Shown piece after piece: positions 1-9,654 of a stretch of DNA of 64,000 nucleotides. The notes under the pieces were generated by a model. The model searched no databases. It was not told the origin of the DNA and was given only the letters and a program-made list of their open reading frames with translations. The stretch covers positions 908,001-972,000 of the forward strand of contig NC_052409.1 of NCBI RefSeq assembly GCF_009389715.1. Reading direction: 5' to 3'. This DNA comes from Phoenix dactylifera. Lineage: Eukaryota; Streptophyta; Magnoliopsida; Arecales; Arecaceae. Numbering within the stretch: position 1 is the stretch's first letter; each line of letters starts with the position of its first letter. Position numbers and translations under genes: made by a program.

Positions 1-14
1 ATCAATTCTTGCAG

Positions 15-835
15 ATTGCCAAAGCTATGATCAAAACTGGGAAGCTGCTGTCTAGAGGTTCTGTTATAAAAACTGATGAGAGGCCTAAGAAGGAAAGCAG
101 GATGCTGAAGGTAACAGATTCTATTGCACACTTCAACTATATTATATGTTTTAATATTAAAACTGAGATCGATGTTCCATCGTTATTTTGCAGTTTGGAG
201 AATAACAAGTTGAGTGGACTCCAGGGAAAGCTTACATTGGTGCTGCTATTGGTTTTGATTTTGGGTAAGTGCAGCTCTTCAGCATTTCAACTAGTATAGT
301 GTATTTCTTAGTTTGGTAATTAACTGTGGGATCGAGAACCACGAACATCACCTACGGGTGACAAAAGAAAGTGTTCAAGGCCATTTCCTGGGTGGTGGTG
401 GTTCTCCATGGACAGGCATCCGCTCTTGATCAGGCAGCTATATATGAGTGAGATTCTTGATTGTTTTACAATGTGAAATTTGAGTTGATCATCATCAATT
501 TATCTAAAGAATGTGTTAATTATCTGTGGACTTTGAGATTAGATTGCTCTCTTGGGAACTAAGTCAGGGCATCAAAGCATTCCGGAAAGTTCATTGCAGT
601 ATGCTAATGATACTGCACTGCTCCTAGCGAAGGTGTCGACAAAATTACGCAGTTTTTTTTCCCACAGGAAAATTATAACTGCTGTTTAATTAATTTGGTT
701 CATGTTTTGAATGCAGACACTAAGAGAAGCTCTTCTTGTACCGCAGTCTTTATCTGCTTTTGCTTCAACGGGACTTGTGCTGTTAGGAAGACAACTGAGT
801 TCCGCAAGCAAGACAAAGAAACTGCAAATAATCAG
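15..835 (+). pseudogene. Broken copy 1 of a small membrane-protein gene (unit A1)
   Basis: I do not recognise the family. Exon-like pieces line up with the copy at 32239-33050: a basic stretch at 15-110 (IAKAMIKTGKLLSRG, then RPKKESRMLK) ending in a GT donor, a glycine-rich piece at about 194-264 (TPGKAYIGAAIGF) ending in GTAAG, a piece at about 540-630 (SWELSQG) and a last piece at about 714-835 that encodes a hydrophobic segment in the other copies. This copy has an in-frame TAA in the second piece (about 200), a one-base deletion in the third relative to 32.8 kb and a deletion of roughly 24 bases in the last. The introns are conserved, so it arose by DNA duplication and not by retroposition. 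The parent was probably a protein of more than 100 residues with two hydrophobic stretches. Confidence 0.55.
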
Positions 836-1034
836 GTTTACAAATGTCAGCCTGCTATTTTAAAGCTACAAATGTATTTTGTTGAAGTGTGGGATGAAAT
901 TTTTCAAATTCCTCCCTGCATATGTGAAATTTGTGTGCTCAATGCACATACCAATTGCTTAGCTTGTTATTTTAAAGCTGAAATATATGATTCATATGGT
1001 TCGGGTACGGATACATTCAAAAAAAATCAAAAAA

Positions 1035-1690
1035 TAACAGATTCCGGAGCGCACTAGGCACTTCCTTCTTTCCAACCCAAAGAGTATCTCCAAAATGGTT
1101 GGCCACATACGAGGCCACCCAATCTACAGTCTCATTGGCTTTTCTATACACGTCCTTTGCCTAAAAGGCCAGCTCGTTAGAAACCATAGCCTGGATATTT
1201 CTAAGCAGCGGGTGGTAGTCGCCCACACCACCAGTGCTTCGCTGGATCCAGCTAATAACCGTTGCCGAATCACCCTCAAGCAAAATAGCTCTAGGTTGCA
1301 GCGCCCGCCAAGCGTAACCCAAACTAGCCTAAGCTGCCCTCAGTTCAGCCTCCAGGATTGAGGTGTTCAAGATCTGGCAAGCACCAGCCACAACCATCCT
1401 GCAATTCAGGCCTCTGATGATAAAACATGCACCTTCCCTCCTGCCATTATTTAGCACGCATCCATCGAAATTGATCTTAAGGAAACTCAAGGGTGAGAAG
1501 TGAAAAACACCGCACGAGACGCTACAAGAGCAGAAGTAGAGTCCTAGATGCCCTAAGCTATCAAAGATCCATCCCATAGATTCTCCTGACCAATCTTAGC
1601 CGCCTAAAGCCTGGCCCGCTCTACAACAAACTTTCGGAAAGGACAACTCTCACCAATGGTCCAGACATTTCTGGCGAACTAGATCCGATA
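1035..1690 (-). mobile_element. LINE-type fragment with RNase H domain
   Basis: On the minus strand the frame from 1577 down encodes FLKINFDGCVL followed by IIRGL and EAELRAA. These are the first two conserved blocks of the plant LINE-type RNase H domain (RVT_3), with the first Asp in NFDG and the Glu in AELRA. Past the stop near 1330 the next block (LEGDSATVISWIQ) can be read in another frame, so the domain is frameshifted. The piece interrupts duplicated unit A: similarity to the 33-kb copy stops near 960 and resumes near 4188. Borders are approximate and no poly(A) tail or target duplication was found. Confidence 0.6.
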
Positions 1691-1856
1691 AGCACTGTGA
1701 CTGTTGATGGGGGCAAAATGGATCGTCCTGCTCAGGATAGGGACCACCCTGTTCCGACCAAGTAGATCTCAGCGCCGACCAGGCTAGACCTCGATCCTAC
1801 TGAGAGCCAGTCCTACCTCGGACTTCGCCGAAGGCCAAGCCGACCTCGGCCAGATC

Positions 1857-3278
1857 TAGGGCTGTCAAGGGGCCGAGCTACTCGGGCTCGGCTCGGGCCC
1901 GGCTCGGTAAAAGCCCGGCTCGGGCTCGGCTCGTTAGTCAAACGAGCCCGAGCCCGAGCCTAAAATGAGGCCCGTTTAAATCCGAGCCCGAGCCCGAGCC
2001 CGAGCTCGAGCCCGAGCAGCTCACGAGCCCAAACGAGCCCAAATGAGGGCTCAGCCCAATTAACAATTTAATTGGGTCCCAATTAAATTTGGACTCAACC
2101 CAATTAAATTTTATTTGGCTCAATCAATTTCAATCCTAATCTAATTGAACCCAGTTGGATTTAGATCAGACCCAACCCGAGCTAACCCAAATCCTTAAAT
2201 CGAATTGAATTGATTCGGATTCGGACTCAACCCATTAACCGAACCCAACCCGTTAATCCATTTTTAATTTCTTTAATTTCTTTCTTCTCGGTTTCTCCAG
2301 AACATTCCCTAGCCCTAGCCCTCCTTTCTTCTCCGTTCTCCTCGCCGGCTCGCCCCCAAGCTCGAAGCCGATGCCCCCTCCCCTCCGACGACGATGACGA
2401 CGCCGTACACTCGATCCAGCTCTCCGAGAAGCTTCGTCGCAACCTCCTCTCCCTTCTCCGCCCCCGATGCCGTCGCCCCCGGCGGGGAAGGCAACAAGCG
2501 TGAAGCGCCGCCGCCCCATCCGACCGTTTCTGCATCGAGGTCCCTCCAAGTCCGCCTCCGGACGGGCCCTCCAGGCGCCGCGGACCCTTCTGCAGCGGTT
2601 GGCGTGGATGGTACTATCGCTCCTCCTCCGGCGGCAGGCCATCTTCCTCTTCGCGCCGCTCCTGTACGTCGCCGGGATGCTCTTCTATATGGGCACCGTC
2701 TCCCTCGAGGGCGTTCCCCGCATCATCTCCCGCCCCGCTCCTGGCTCCATCTACCGGAGCCCCCAGCTGTACCAGCGCCTCCGCCCCGATATGGACTCTG
2801 ATAACTCTTCCGATGCGGTCAGTTCTTGAACCCACCCCCTTCTTTAAAGAATCCCTCTGGATCTGCTCTTTCTTGTATTTTCTGGCGCTTCGATTTCTCT
2901 CTGAGGGCGCTCAGATGGACTTTAGTTTCTGACAGCGCCTGCGGTCGACCCGCGGCCGACGCCCGTGCCGGTGGTGCTCGCGGCCGCCCCCTTCTTTCTT
3001 CTCTTCTTTCTTTTTTTATTTATTTCCTTCGTTCTTCTCTCCTCCCGTCCTCTGATGAATGAGAGATGGGGCGCCGGCCGCCGGGGCAGGCTCGGGCTCG
3101 GGCAAACGAGCCTCACGAGCTCGAGCCCGAGCCGGGGCTGTGCTAGGCGAGCCCGAGCCCAAGCCCAGTACAGGGCTCGGTACCGAGCCCGAGCCCGAGC
3201 CCGAGCCTAGATTTTTATGGAACGAGCCGAGCCGAGCCTGCTGTGGCTCGGGCTCGGCTCGGCTCGTTGACAGCCCTA
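1857..3278. mobile_element. Non-autonomous hAT element carrying a host gene exon
   Basis: The termini are perfect 12-bp inverted repeats, TAGGGCTGTCAA at 1857-1868 and TTGACAGCCCTA at 3267-3278. They are flanked by an identical 8-bp duplication, GCCAGATC, at 1849-1856 and 3279-3286; an 8-bp target duplication is the hAT signature. Both subterminal regions (about 1869-2040 and 3085-3266) are dense arrays of GAGCCC and GAGCCGAGCC. The interior (about 2150-3080) is not transposon sequence: it holds a 5' untranslated region and first exon of an O-fucosyltransferase gene, listed separately. No transposase is present, so movement would need a hAT transposase supplied from elsewhere. The element sits inside an older LTR-like sequence. 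Confidence 0.85.
2467..2817 (+). pseudogene. Captured first exon of an O-fucosyltransferase family gene
   Basis: The exon reads from ATG 2467 to a GT donor at 2818 (about 117 codons). It encodes a basic N-terminus (KRRRPIRPF), a signal-anchor helix (RRQAIFLFAPLLYVAGMLFY) and a stem ending in PGSIYRSPQLYQRLRPDMDS. From family knowledge this is the cytosolic tail, anchor and stem of plant GT106/O-FucT Golgi proteins. The next exon of such genes begins the GDP-fucose-binding catalytic domain; none was found downstream in this window. The exon lies wholly inside the hAT element at 1857-3278, so it is a transduplicated fragment and not a gene. If transcribed it could only give a membrane anchor without catalytic domain. 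Family assignment rests on recognised motifs, not a search. Confidence 0.7.
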
Positions 3279-3843
3279 GCCAGATCTCTTCGCTTCTACG
3301 ACCTGCAGCAACCTCCTCTGGAGTTTACAACGACGACCGCCCCGGCCAAATTCGGGGTGCCCTATGCGATGATGCGTCCCGTCCCAACCTCGGGGCGCCC
3401 TGCTGAGCAGACCTCCAAGTCAAGGAGGCTAGGCCGATCTCAGAACCCGCCAAGCTGACCTCACCGCATATTTATCGTGGCCCCCATGTCGGCCCGACCT
3501 CGGTGCCCTGCCAAGTGGGCAAGGCCGACCTCGGCCCTCGCCAAAGGCTGAGCTAATCTCACCCAGTACAAGCTGTGGCCATACCTTACGACAACCTCAC
3601 CGCACCATGCTTCGCTTGATGGCCACGTCAATATACGTCAACAAAAGGCTATGCCTTGCTGGCTCAGCCATGCCTACTGACAAGGGTCATACCCTGCAGC
3701 ACGTGCTAGCGCCATACTGTGCGCAGAGACAGCCAAACCGTGTGCCTCAAGTAAGCCGTGGTCGCGCGCCATCTAACCAGCATCATCTTCTCCCATGATG
3801 AGGATGGGCCATATCTCCGCCACCTGAGCATCTCTGTGAGAAT

Positions 3844-3850
3844 TATAAAT
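3844..3850 (+). promoter_or_regulatory. TATA box within the LTR-like sequence
   Basis: TATAAAT lies in an otherwise GC-rich stretch and is followed by AGCCCCATCAGGC. The position fits the U3/R boundary of the LTR. Confidence 0.4.
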
Positions 3851-4039
3851 AGCCCCATCAGGCAACGCCTAAGGACTTTTTTGGCCAACAAATACTCTAC
3901 GCTAACTTAAGCATCGGAGGGCCCTCACCGAAAACACCGATGAGGCTTTGTGTAGGTATGCCGGTGCACAAAAGGTGGTGTCCTTTCTTTGTCTCAACTG
4001 GCAGCTCCTCCGACTCCTCCGGCGTGGTGTCCTTTCTCC

Positions 4040-4080
4040 CCCCCCCCCCCCCCCCCCCCAAACCAAAAAAAAAAAAAAAA
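4040..4080. repeat. Homopolymer C then A tract
   Basis: A run of about 20 C is followed by AAACC and then about 16 A. The true length is likely to be unreliable in any assembly, and it hides the right border of the LTR-like sequence. Confidence 0.8.
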
Positions 4081-4187
4081 CACACGAACACACTCTCGTC
4101 CCTATCGTAGGAGCTGGGTTCGATTTGGATCATGCTGCATGTTGAAAAATCCTTCATCATGATCTGGATCTGATAATTTATTGCCCC

Positions 4188-4335
4188 CATCTTGAAGTAT
4201 CAGTTTCCATTCCCCTCAGACATCGTATTACTCCTAGTGCCGGTCTTCAAAATGAATCAAACTAATCAGAATCCCAGTAAGATTCATTGGAGGATTAGAC
4301 GCGTTTGGAGAGGCGTGCAGGCGGATGAATGACGG
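4188..4335 (+). repeat. Duplicated segment matching 33293-33435
   Basis: Sequence from CCCCCATCTTG through the GAGAGGCGTGCAGGCGGATG segment is nearly the same as at 33.3-33.4 kb. It is the continuation of duplicated unit A after the 960-4188 insertions, so it marks the right edge of those insertions. Confidence 0.75.
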
Positions 4336-4381
4336 CGCTTTAGAGTGGATGGCCTGACGGTCGCTGGGCGCGGAGGAAGGC

Positions 4382-5181
4382 GTGTCCTTCTTTCGCGCGG
4401 AAGGATGCAACCACGTTCCGGGGAAGAGGTGTGAGCCAGGAAGGCTAACAAAATTTCTTCCTGCCCCTCCCACCGGTTTTTTCGAGATAAATTTCGACGG
4501 AAGTATTAAGAAGGATAGTCGCTGCGGCATTGGTTTCGTCATCAGAGATCAGCAGGCCATGCTAATAACTATCGAGGGTCGGCACATCTTCGATCAGTTC
4601 GTTGCAGATGCCGAGATTCGTGCTATCTGAGAGGGTATTTTCTACATCAGACGAGTCGCATCATGATTGAGGAGAACTCTGCTATGGCGATCAAAGAGAT
4701 CTTGGGGCCCGGTAGTGCCGTCAGGGAGGTGCGGTTGCTTCATAATATTCGTCTTTTGTTAGGTGAATATATAGTATTTTGGGCCACTCATATCTTCAGA
4801 GAGGCCAATAGCATTGCAGATTGTGGCGCATCATATGCGGCTTATTACTCTAGAGATTTTCTCTAGAAGACCCATGATTCCGCTTTATCTCCCTTGTATT
4901 CTTTTCTATTACTTGGCTGTTTAGGTTGTGTTCGCATCAGGAGCGGCCCAATGTATTTGGGGGCCTAAGGCCGTTTTGTCTTTGAGGCCTTCCCTACAGT
5001 GGGCCGTCCTAAGACGAATTCACAGGGGGCCTTTTTTTTCCATTTTGTCTTTGAGGCATTTCTTGCGGTGGGCCTTCTTTGGGCCGGGGCCTTAGGCGAC
5101 CGCCTCAGTTGCCTAAGGGTTGGGCCGGCCCTGGTTCGCATGAGCTGTGGGTGAGCTGCCTGCCAAAAAAAAAAAAAAAAA
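4382..5181 (+). mobile_element. LINE 3' end with broken RNase H domain and poly(A) tail
   Basis: Frame 4382-4630 encodes FFEINFDGSIKKDSRCGIGF and later VADAEIRAI, the start of an RVT_3 RNase H domain. After a stop and a frame change, 4663-4866 encodes the end of the domain (AMAIKEILGPGSAVREV, then HIFREANSIADC). So the domain is complete but frameshifted. A poly(A) run at about 5164-5181 marks the LINE 3' end on this strand. A 196-bp hAT MITE is inserted in the 3' tail between the stop at 4866 and the poly(A). Confidence 0.75.
4938..5133. mobile_element. hAT-type MITE (196 bp) nested in a LINE tail
   Basis: The ends are CAGGAGCGGCCCAA and TTGGGCCGGCCCTG, imperfect terminal inverted repeats of the CAGGGCCGGCCC type. 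They are flanked by an identical 8-bp duplication, GTTCGCAT, at 4930-4937 and 5134-5141. The interior is GC-rich with repeated GGCCTTAGGC-like words and no coding capacity. Confidence 0.85.
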
Positions 5182-5189
5182 TCTTCGTA

Positions 5190-5880
5190 CCTTGTACCTT
5201 GTCTTTCGTGCAGGGAAGTGGTCATTACAGCCATCCAAATTTTGGCCGCAGCAGTTTCCTTGGACCATGGTCAAAAGTCATTTCAGCGTCCAACTTTTGG
5301 TCATGGATAAAGCTTCCAACATAGTCTTAATACTTTTGAGACAAGTAACAATATTCATTGTAACTGGTGTAATGGTCAAATGGTCAAATGGATTATTCTA
5401 TTATGCTGCCCCATGTTAAAAACTTAAAATTGTTATTCAAATGGTCAATAACAACTATTCCATGGCATTGTATCTTATTGTATCTTAGTGGCTTGGACAG
5501 CCTAGCCAAGAGGCTAAATCAGTCCAAGGAAACTGCTGCGGCACAAGATTAGGTCCTTCTATTTGCAGGCTCTGCACATAACCTAAAGTCATTGCAATCC
5601 CCGATGACGGTAAAGATAGCAAAGCATGATTCTCCTTCTAGCTATATTGTTATTGATCAGGCACAAGATACATGGCGAATCAAGAACTTCATCCATATGA
5701 AAGCATGATTTATCGAGTCAATATTTGGGCGGAAATTTGGATGCCGCCATTCCATGGCCAAAAGTTGTCCACTAATCACCCATGGCCAAAAGTTAGCCAG
5801 GATCCGCATGGAACTTTTGTCCATGGGTCTTCACTTTTGGCCAAAAGTTTTCACATGCATGTTGAAGTCCAAAAATAATC
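5190..5880. repeat. Dispersed repeat rich in CCATGGCCAAAAGT
   Basis: CCATGGCCAAAAGT and its reverse complement occur several times (about 5265, 5752, 5780, 5819-5845). The same words recur at 6320-6360, 6770-6820, 7350-7370, 28580-28610, 29060 and 29315-29335. No coding sequence is visible. It is probably a small non-autonomous DNA element; termini were not resolved. Confidence 0.5.
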
Positions 5881-6219
5881 TTTCCAAACTATAGGAATCG
5901 TAATTAAAATTTAAAAGAAGTGGAGTCAATTCTTAGATATTTCACACCAAGTCTGTACTTAAGGTTTAGATTAGTGAATACAATGGCATTATCTTTCTCT
6001 TATTTTTTTATTATATAAATTAATATATCATTGGACCAAAAAATCATTTTTGGAGCAAATCTTAAGAACAATTTAAATTTCAGAAAAAAATATTTTATTA
6101 AAAACTACAAGTGCAAATAATGATAACTGTTTATGTTATAATGGTCCATTATGATAAAAAGAATGAAAATAAAAAAAATAATGACTGCCATATTTTTTTC
6201 ATGTTATTTGTCTTAATAA

Positions 6220-7500
6220 TGTAAAAGAGGGCGGTCAAAGTGATTAGCTAGCAGTTATAATGTTTTTTATTTAGAACAAGGTATAAAGTATAAGACTATA
6301 TTTGGAAGCTTCATCCATAGCCAAAATTTGGATGCCTCTTTCACTTTTAGCCATGGTCCCGGAAGATTCCCATCTCAGTCTCTCAGACATGAGGAGAAGT
6401 TTGCGGAAAAGTGGACGGATACGCAGGGTGTATAAAAGGAGGGATCCTTTTAAAATAATGATTTCAAAAATCACGAATACTTATGTCCCCTTTAGTTTAG
6501 ACATGCACGTGAAGCCTTAGATGTCTCGACAATTAAATTAGTCGACCAGGAAAAACCAACTATAACGACGCCATGGCCTACGTACGAGGGGGATATAAGT
6601 CTAATCAATTGCCGTACACACGGCGATTAATTAGACATATCCCAATCCAAAAATAGAGGTCCAGGACATTGCAATTAATCGTCGTGTGTACACACGGGAG
6701 CGTTGGTCCTGCAAATATTTGGGCTGAAATTTGGATGCCGCCGTTCCATGCCCGATGGTTGTCCGCTGATCACCCATGGCCAAAAGTTAGCCGGGACCCG
6801 CATGGAAGTGTTGGCCATGGGCTGCTCTCTTTTTTTTTCTTTTTTTTTTTTTTTTTTGGTTAAAAGTGGCATTCATATAGTTTTCACACGAGTACAACCT
6901 ACCAAATTAAAAGAAAAAAAAGTGATATAGAAGGTAGAGTATATCTCTCATCCTAGCTCAAATCAATTCACCTGAATGCTAGGCCACAAAGAAGGCGACC
7001 TAGTTTGCCGCATTATTCGTCACCCGACAAACATGTGCTATCTGGAAGAAATTTGTCTCCCTGGCCAAGCCGCGGATCTCACAAAGCAATAGGTGCACGT
7101 CTCCTTCCGGATCCACTCTCCGTATCCAGTCAACTATCGTGACAGGGTTCCCCTTTAAAAATATCCTGCCGGCTCCAAAAACCCTTCTCGCATAGGACGT
7201 CCTTCCAAGCAGCCTGCAGCTCTACCTCAGTGATGATCCGGTCGATGATACATCGTCCTCCATATCTAAATGATCTCTAACCACAAAGTTCACTTCTCCA
7301 TGTGCCCTATCCTTAAATCAGCTATTATCCAAGTTCAGCCCATGGATCTTCACTTTTGGTCAAAAGTCTTGGCCTGCGCTTTGAAAATGCCAGGCTGAGG
7401 GGGCAGGTAAGTTACCGAAAGTCTTGATGACGTCATAATTTTATCATTATTTTAAAAGGATCCGGCCTTTTGTATACCCTGCGTGTGCGTCGATTTTTAA
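6220..7500 (+). repeat. Duplicated segment matching 28458-29470
   Basis: Both copies start TGTCTTAATAATGTAAAAGA and end near the words TATACCCTGCGT and GCGTCGA just upstream of a membrane-protein copy. The left copy still holds a LINE fragment (about 6830-7345). In the right copy most of that LINE is missing, and CCCATGGCC runs straight into CTCTCCGTATCCAG. The duplication therefore carried the upstream flank of the membrane-protein gene. Confidence 0.75.
6830..7345 (-). mobile_element. LINE 3' fragment, minus strand
   Basis: A T-rich run at 6830-6859 is the reversed poly(A) tail. It is followed by the ATTCATATAGTTTTCACACG type of 3' sequence seen again near 9700 and 29500. Minus-strand RNase H remnants follow to about 7345. 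No intact reading frame; 5' truncated. Confidence 0.6.
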
Positions 7501-7540
7501 CTTCACCCAAAAAAAAAAATGCCCTTCCCTACCGCCGAGG

Positions 7541-7627
7541 CGCACTTTGGTCCAAAGCATGCCCATGTTCGCTCTAGGCGTGGTGGTGACGCACTTCTCG
7601 TCCTACGTCGCCAATCCCATGAGAAGC
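7541..7627 (+). pseudogene. Small fragment of the unknown membrane-protein gene
   Basis: The segment CGCACTTTGGTCCAAAGCAT through TCGTCCTACGTCGCCAATCCC matches codons about 34-58 of the copy at 7840-8466. It lies about 300 bp upstream of that full copy, so this site carries a tandem remnant. Confidence 0.7.
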
Positions 7628-7752
7628 TAAGATTCCGTGCATTACGCCAATCACATTCCATCATATCATGTTAAGCTTGACATCTCATGACTCATGATGA
7701 AATGAACATCTCATGCTAAGCTTCACATGCTCGACAAGAGACCTTCCATGCC

Positions 7753-7759
7753 TATAAAA
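7753..7759 (+). promoter_or_regulatory. TATA box of the membrane-protein gene copy A
   Basis: CCTATAAAATCCCCTCCCAC lies about 85 bp before ATG 7840. A similar box with the same downstream CCCCTCC or CCATCC context precedes the minus-strand copy at 22.7-23.2 kb, which supports it as real promoter sequence. Confidence 0.5.
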
Positions 7760-7839
7760 TCCCCTCCCACCAGCTCTTTTCTGCCCTTCCCTATCTATAA
7801 CTTGCGACGGCCTCCGTGCAACGGCGAACACTTCTCCTC

Positions 7840-8466
7840 ATGTCTGAGATGGGAAGCTGCCGGGGCGCGGAATCCCGACTCTCCTGCACGAACCCACATA
7901 GAAATGGAGATGGTAGGGAGGCCTGCAACCACTCAGCTCTGCGCACTTTGGTCCAAGGCATGCCCATGTTCGCTCTAGGCGTGGTGGGGACACTCTTCTC
8001 GTCCCACATCGCCATGAGAGATGGGCAAGCTTTGATGAAGCCCAGCGTCGCCAACTTCACCTCGATGGACATGTTTGCCTTCTCTTTGCTCGGCCTCTTC
8101 TCCTCTTCTCTAGCATCCATCACGTTCCGTCCTAAACTTCCCTCCATCGCCTCGTTCTTTGAAGACATCACTGTTTTCTTCGTGGCGTCCACTTTCGGGT
8201 CGCTGGTTTGCATCGTTGCTCCCGTCCGGCATCCTTGGATTGTGTACTCGGTGTGCGCGGTTCCTTTGCTGCCTCTCGATCGAGGTCCATGGATGTTGCT
8301 GCTCCGTTGTTTCAATTGGATCCTCCGCAAAAACCCAGCATCAATTTTCGATCATGCGCATGCCATTGTCACAGCCTGTCATGGCTGCTTAACAAATCGG
8401 CTCTCCGCTGTATGGTTATCGACGTTGCTGGTTTTGCTGCTGCTGCTGCTGCTGCTGATGGTCTGA
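7840..8466 (+). CDS. Unknown multi-pass membrane protein, copy A (208 aa, open)
   Basis: I do not recognise this protein. It is an uninterrupted single-exon frame of 208 codons. ATG 7840 is chosen because it begins the stretch shared by copies A, B and C; a further in-frame ATG at 7816 is not shared. Hydrophobic segments lie at about residues 38-57 (LVQGMPMFALGVVGTLFSS), 77-95 (DMFAFSLLGLFSSSLASITF), 109-128 (DITVFFVASTFGSLVCIV) and 133-148, with a leucine-rich C-terminus at 189-207 encoded partly by a GCT repeat. A polar N-terminus of about 35 residues comes first. Four to five membrane passes are predicted by eye. A TATA box lies 85 bp upstream. Three more copies occur within 28 kb. Whether it is translated is unknown: the changes between copies include frameshifts, so selection on the protein is not shown. 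Confidence 0.45.
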   Translation: MSEMGSCRGAESRLSCTNPHRNGDGREACNHSALRTLVQGMPMFALGVVGTLFSSHIAMRDGQALMKPSVANFTSMDMFAFSLLGLFSSSLASITFRPKLPSIASFFEDITVFFVASTFGSLVCIVAPVRHPWIVYSVCAVPLLPLDRGPWMLLLRCFNWILRKNPASIFDHAHAIVTACHGCLTNRLSAVWLSTLLVLLLLLLLLMV

Positions 8467-8756
8467 TAATATGTAAAACGAGGAAAACAAAATAAATTAT
8501 TTGTAAACGAATGGGTCAATGATTATATATATGTAATCTTTGACCTGATTCCACTGTACTATTTTAGGTCGATGATTACCTTGGTGTTCTGTTTTTATTT
8601 AATATCCAGCAGGTACAATTTGTATCATCAAATAATATTTTTTTTGCTAGCATAATATTATACCGACCTATATTAGAGTCTGTGCACAAATATACTCGAA
8701 ATATACCGAATGTGAGGCAACGATAATTTTTCTTTCTCTTGATGACTCGAGCAAAA

Positions 8757-8805
8757 TTGATGCTGGGTTTTGCAAAGGATCCAGTTAAAACAATGGAGCA
8801 ACCAA
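8757..8805 (-). pseudogene. Short minus-strand fragment of the membrane-protein gene
   Basis: ATTGATGCTGGGTTTTGCAA followed by GGATCCAGTTAAAACAATGG is the reverse complement of codons about 157-167 of copy A. The fragment abuts the inverted ADH intron fragment at 8803. Confidence 0.6.
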
Positions 8806-9120
8806 AAGTACGAATTCTAGAAACAAGGGCGCGCATATAACAAAAATTGAAACACAAACTTCTTCATGAAATGCAAATCATGAAGAGCACGACATAAAAA
8901 ACCCTAATTTTTGAGGAGAGAGGAGCAGAGCCTTATGAACTCTGGCATAAGGTAGCAAGGCTGGAGCTCGGATCTTATTTGCGGACGCAAGGACTTCTTA
9001 CGAAGACCTCAAAATCTAGATCTCATTGATTAATTAAAGTGAAAGAAGCATTAACAAAAAAACGAGGACGACCTAATCATCATCAGCAGTGGCAGCCGTT
9101 GAAGATAACATCAGATGGCG
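8803..9120 (-). repeat. Inverted copy of class III ADH intron 2 sequence
   Basis: The reverse complement of this segment matches 16260-16590 and 36800-37135, which lie in intron 2 of the two ADH copies. It includes the words TCGTAAGAAGTCCTTGCG, GATCCGAGCTCCGGCCTTGC and TTCATGATTTGCATTTCATG. No ADH exon is included, so it is a dispersed intron fragment or a mobile repeat that also sits in the ADH intron. Confidence 0.75.
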
Positions 9121-9450
9121 AAAAAACACAGCCCCCTCAAGGAGAAAGACCGGTTGACGCCGGGAGGGCTGATAGAAGGGATAGCAGACTCTGTGAGGCT
9201 GAAGGCCGGGAATGTTCCAAGCCACTGGGTTAAGCCGGGGCAGCCGGGCTGGGAGACTGGTGGGATCAAGGTTACGATGTCACTGCTCGATCGGTTCCTT
9301 GACTACTGTGACAGCCTTAAGAGTGGTTTGGTGGCTCAACTCAACGCCAAGATGTAGAATGGGTATAGTGATGACTTCTTTATGGAGCTTCTTGGCAAGA
9401 CAGTGGATCGATCAGCTATGGAATGACTACAAGGCTAAATATGGAGGTTG
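9115..9450 (+). pseudogene. Unrecognised coding fragment
   Basis: Frame 9115-9357 gives 80 residues, including KAGNVPSHWVKPGQPGWETG and TMSLLDRFLDYCDSLKSGLV, which look protein-like in composition. After the TAG at 9355 the same frame reads NGYSDDFFMELLGKTVDRSA. So the original frame probably continued and has been broken. The first codons overlap the inverted ADH intron repeat, so the start is not original. I do not recognise the family. Confidence 0.3.
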
Positions 9451-9654
9451 AGATCGTGTTTTGTAATAATTATAGACTATTATATACTTTATGAATGCCG
9501 TGGACAACAGGTCTATCCGTGTGCGCACTTAAATAAAAAAGAGGCATTTTGTCAATTCTTAGACAAAGTTTATTTATAACCAAAAAAAAAAAAAAGAACA
9601 CAATGCTTATAATCTAGTTTGTTTCTCTAGGTGGAGGAGGTGCTGAGATCCTAC

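Larger units (their letters stand above)
1702..4080 (+). mobile_element. Probable Gypsy-type solo LTR, interrupted by a hAT element
   Basis: GC-rich sequence with repeated short units of the form GACCTCGGCC flanks the hAT element on both sides (1702-1856 and 3287-4080). It starts with TGTTGATGGGGG, carries TATAAAT at 3844-3850 upstream of a plausible transcription start, and has no coding sequence. That is what an LTR looks like. No primer-binding site or internal domain follows, so it is probably a solo LTR or a fragment. The right border is obscured by homopolymer C and A runs at 4040-4080, and no target duplication could be identified. Confidence 0.45.

Noticed and set aside
2253-2642. Arg-rich frames on the minus strand opposite the O-FucT exon
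   Set aside because: Antisense shadow of GC-rich coding sequence with no recognisable domain.
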